A stretch of DNA of 10,510 nucleotides from DAOVQB01 sp023128935 (GTDB lineage: Bacteria; Eisenbacteria; RBG-16-71-46; CAIMUX01; WJJG01), in contig DAOVQB010000160.1 in NCBI GenBank assembly GCA_030628905.1, forward strand, positions 1 to 10,510, given 5' to 3'. This document shows positions 6,696-10,510 of this stretch, piece after piece. A program made the position numbers and the translations under genes. Under the pieces are notes generated by a model that was not told the origin of the DNA, ran no database searches, and saw nothing but the letters and a program-made list of their open reading frames with translations. The stretch's first letter is position 1; each line of letters opens with the position of its first letter.

Positions 6696-6952
6696 TAATG
6701 AGAAGTTCAAGCTAGCGTCAGAAGGGTGCATCGCGGTGGAATAGAAACTACCTGCCGCATGTATCTCCGGAGCAGGACCTGGCCGGATGGACTTCGCAGC
6801 GCCAGAGTGATCCGGTAGGCCGGGCAGCGAATAGCCTGATCCGGTAGGCCGGGCAGCGCGGCGCTGGCCTTATTCAATGGACTGCGCAGCGATGGTCTGG
6901 GGCGCGGCTGCTCCCCCGGCTGCGCAGATGGAATCCAGCAGGAGATGAAACC
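6696..6952 (+). other. Intergenic region before the DUF4139 gene
   Basis: This gap holds no plausible coding sequence. It carries the A-B-B-A' direct repeats (6787-6891, listed separately) and, at 6940-6944, an AGGAG Shine-Dalgarno site 8 nt before the ATG at 6953. No convincing -35/-10 pair and no CTGT-N8-ACAG LexA site were seen, although uvrB lies in the downstream operon. Confidence 0.5.
6787..6891. repeat. Short direct repeats in A-B-B-A' order
   Basis: Unit B is a perfect 22-bp repeat at 6808-6829 and 6837-6858, with core TCCGGTAGGCCGGGCAGCG, a 29-nt period and 7 nt between copies. It is flanked by two copies of a 15-bp unit A, ATGGACTTCGCAGCG (6787-6801) and ATGGACTGCGCAGCG (6877-6891), which differ at one base. 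An inverted CCGGAT/ATCCGG pair (6783-6788 with 6810-6815) adds a small hairpin. The symmetry suggests local duplication of a REP-like or protein-binding sequence. With only two B copies it is not a CRISPR array. Confidence 0.75.
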
Positions 6953-8374
6953 ATGGCATATTACCAACCGGCTCTGCGATCGAAGGGCTCTGCACTGCAC
7001 GCGGCCCTCATTCTGCTCTTCTTGGTCGGAGGTCTCTCAACGGGCGTGGTGGCGGATCCTGGGAGCGGGGAGCGGCAGCTGTCCCTGACTGTCTATAACA
7101 GCGACCTAGCAGTGGTGCGCGACGAGCGGCGCATGGAGATCCAGAAGGGAACCCATTGGCTGCCCTTCCGGGACGTGCCCTCCAGGATCGATCCGACCTC
7201 CGTTCACCTCAAGGCGGTCGATGGGCAGCCACTGGAGGTGCTCGAGCAGAACTACCGCTACGATCTCGTAAGCCCGGAGAAAATCTTCGATCGCTATCTG
7301 GACTCGGAGATCAAGGTGATTGTCGAAGAGGGCCGCCTCTATGAGGGGACGCTGCTCAGTCATGCTGGGGGACGGCTCGTTCTGGGCGGGGGCGAGGCCG
7401 ATGAGGGTTTGGTGGTCCTGTCGCCCGACAAGATTACCGATGTCCAATTTCCCGCCCTGCCGGAAGGCCTGATTACGCGTCCCACCCTGGAATGGCTCCT
7501 ACACGCCGGATCGGGTGGCACGCGCGCCCTGGAGGTGAGCTATCTGACGCACGGTTTCAACTGGCATGCCGAGTATGTGGCCGTGGTGGGCGCAGGCGAC
7601 AAGGTCATGGACTTGGCCGGATGGGTCAGTGTCGACAACCGCTCAGGTGCGACTTACGAAGATGCCGAGCTGCAGCTCGTGGCTGGGGATGTTCATCGGG
7701 TGCCTGTCCCCAAGATGAGGGTGCCAGGTGGCCGATCCGCCGAGCTGGCGCTGGCCGCTGATGGGATGCCAAACTTCGTTGAGGAGACCCTCTTCGAATA
7801 CCATCTCTACACCCTTGGACGGCAGACCACCCTGCGGGAGAACGAGACCAAGCAGCTTTCCCTCTTCACTCCCACCTCCTGCAAGGTGGAGAAGATCTAC
7901 GAATCGAATCCGCGCCGGGACAACAAGAAGGTGCGCGTGGTCCTTGAGACGACCAACAGCGAGGAGACTGGTCTGGGTATGCCGCTTCCCAAGGGGAAGG
8001 TGCGGGTGTATAAGCGCGATCGCCGTGACCGCCTGCAGTTCATCGGTGAGGACCAGATTGATCACACCCCCAAGGATGAGAAGGTGCGCATCTTCGTGGG
8101 CAATGCCTTTGACCTGGTCGTAGAGCGGAAAGAGACCGACTCGCGAAAGCTATCGCGCTTCGTGCGCGAGATCGATGTCGAGATCGAAGTGCGCAACCGC
8201 AAAGAAAAGGAGAATGTCACAGTCGTGATTCAGGAAGATCTCTACGGGGATTGGAAAATCCTCCAGGCCAATCGTGATTATGAGAAGAAAACCTCCCGCC
8301 GCATTGAGTTCCGTGTTCCGGTCAACGCGGGGCAGGTGGAAGTTGTGACCTACACGGTCCGCTATACGCGCTAA
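6953..8374 (+). CDS. Exported DUF4139 domain-containing protein
   Basis: The 473-residue product starts at an ATG with AGGAG 8 nt upstream. An N-terminal signal peptide is clear: basic residues, a hydrophobic core (AALILLFLVGG, 17-27) and a likely cut near VVA-D (34/35), giving a periplasmic or secreted protein. The mature protein is predicted to be rich in beta strands. It resembles the DUF4139 family in its opening LTVYNSDLAVVRDERRMEI (45-63), the central VSYLTHGFNWHAEYVA (195-210) and WVSVDNRSGATYEDAELQLVAGDVHR (224-249), and in the C-terminal IDVEIEVRNRK stretch followed by VTVVIQEDLYGDW. Family members have no established biochemical role, and no catalytic motif is apparent. The C-terminal region resembles an immunoglobulin-like beta domain. 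uvrB begins 4 nt after its stop, so the two are probably in one transcript, although no functional link is known. The DUF4139 assignment is by pattern recognition. Confidence 0.82.
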   Translation: MAYYQPALRSKGSALHAALILLFLVGGLSTGVVADPGSGERQLSLTVYNSDLAVVRDERRMEIQKGTHWLPFRDVPSRIDPTSVHLKAVDGQPLEVLEQNYRYDLVSPEKIFDRYLDSEIKVIVEEGRLYEGTLLSHAGGRLVLGGGEADEGLVVLSPDKITDVQFPALPEGLITRPTLEWLLHAGSGGTRALEVSYLTHGFNWHAEYVAVVGAGDKVMDLAGWVSVDNRSGATYEDAELQLVAGDVHRVPVPKMRVPGGRSAELALAADGMPNFVEETLFEYHLYTLGRQTTLRENETKQLSLFTPTSCKVEKIYESNPRRDNKKVRVVLETTNSEETGLGMPLPKGKVRVYKRDRRDRLQFIGEDQIDHTPKDEKVRIFVGNAFDLVVERKETDSRKLSRFVREIDVEIEVRNRKEKENVTVVIQEDLYGDWKILQANRDYEKKTSRRIEFRVPVNAGQVEVVTYTVRYTR

Positions 8375-8378
8375 GCGC

Positions 8379-10430
<2,052 letters not shown>

Positions 10431-10462
10431 GACCGGCCGCTGTGAGGAGCAGGGAAGCTGTA

Positions 10463-10489
10463 GGGGGGGAGCGGCACCCCCGCCCCCCC
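10463..10489 (+). repeat. G7/C7 inverted repeat after uvrB
   Basis: Seven G (10463-10469) face seven C (10483-10489) across a 13-nt spacer, a very GC-rich potential hairpin 33 nt after the uvrB stop. No T-tract follows, so it is not a standard intrinsic terminator. It could stall polymerase or protect the mRNA 3' end. The rest of the last 80 bases shows no gene. Confidence 0.35.
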
Positions 10490-10510
10490 GGCAAGGGGCC
10501 CGCGGCATAG

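Noticed and set aside
6498..6698. Short + strand open frame across the end of valS and the palindromic element
   Set aside because: It overlaps valS out of frame, runs through the inverted repeat and has no ribosome binding site; its composition is Arg/Pro/Ala-rich.
6815..6823. GTAGGCCGG 9-mer shared with E. coli REP elements
   Set aside because: Nine bases is too short in GC-rich DNA and the rest of the REP consensus is missing.
6808..6858. Possible CRISPR mini-array
   Set aside because: Only two repeats with a 7-nt spacer; CRISPR spacers are about 30 nt and cas genes are absent.
7089..7101. CTGT...ACAG resembling a LexA/SOS box
   Set aside because: The half-sites are 5 nt apart rather than 8, and the site lies inside the DUF4139 coding region.

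Overview
This is a roughly 60% GC bacterial window with all genes on the + strand. It is a housekeeping and envelope-biogenesis neighbourhood rather than a defence or mobile island. In order it holds: the 3' part of a GAF-GGDEF diguanylate cyclase (1-780); a polyprenyl-phosphate sugar-1-phosphate transferase that starts exopolysaccharide or O-antigen units (1043-2602); a Gfo/Idh/MocA-type NAD(P)-dependent sugar dehydrogenase (2700-3725); valyl-tRNA synthetase valS (3905-6538); a secreted DUF4139-type protein (6953-8374); and excinuclease subunit uvrB (8379-10430).

The organism cannot be named from this window. Ordinary Shine-Dalgarno sites (GGAG, GAGGAG, AGGAG) precede four of the five complete genes. 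The DUF4139 protein with an export signal and the lipid-linked glycan enzyme fit a bacterium with an elaborate envelope, probably Gram-negative and possibly a little-cultured lineage. The valS signature GHVLNNTIQD looks nearer to Bacteroidetes/FCB-type enzymes than to the E. coli type, but this is an impression from memory and not a classification.

Functionally, the left third joins a c-di-GMP synthase to two surface-sugar genes. c-di-GMP commonly controls exopolysaccharide synthesis, so the adjacency is sensible, but no direct link is visible. The middle and right are core information processing: valS for translation and uvrB for nucleotide excision repair. uvrB starts 4 nt after the DUF4139 gene and lacks its own clear Shine-Dalgarno site, so the two are probably cotranscribed and translationally coupled.

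The most interesting structure is non-coding. Directly after the valS stop codon lies a 157-bp element with 24-bp terminal inverted repeats (one mismatch) and flanking TAA/TAA, which looks like a MITE or a large palindromic intergenic repeat. About 90 bp further on is an A-B-B-A' set of short direct repeats. A 262-nt gap before the sugar transferase gene holds several nested or competing hairpins and could be a structured 5' leader. I found no CRISPR array, tRNA, rRNA, integrase, transposase or recognisable novel multi-gene system.
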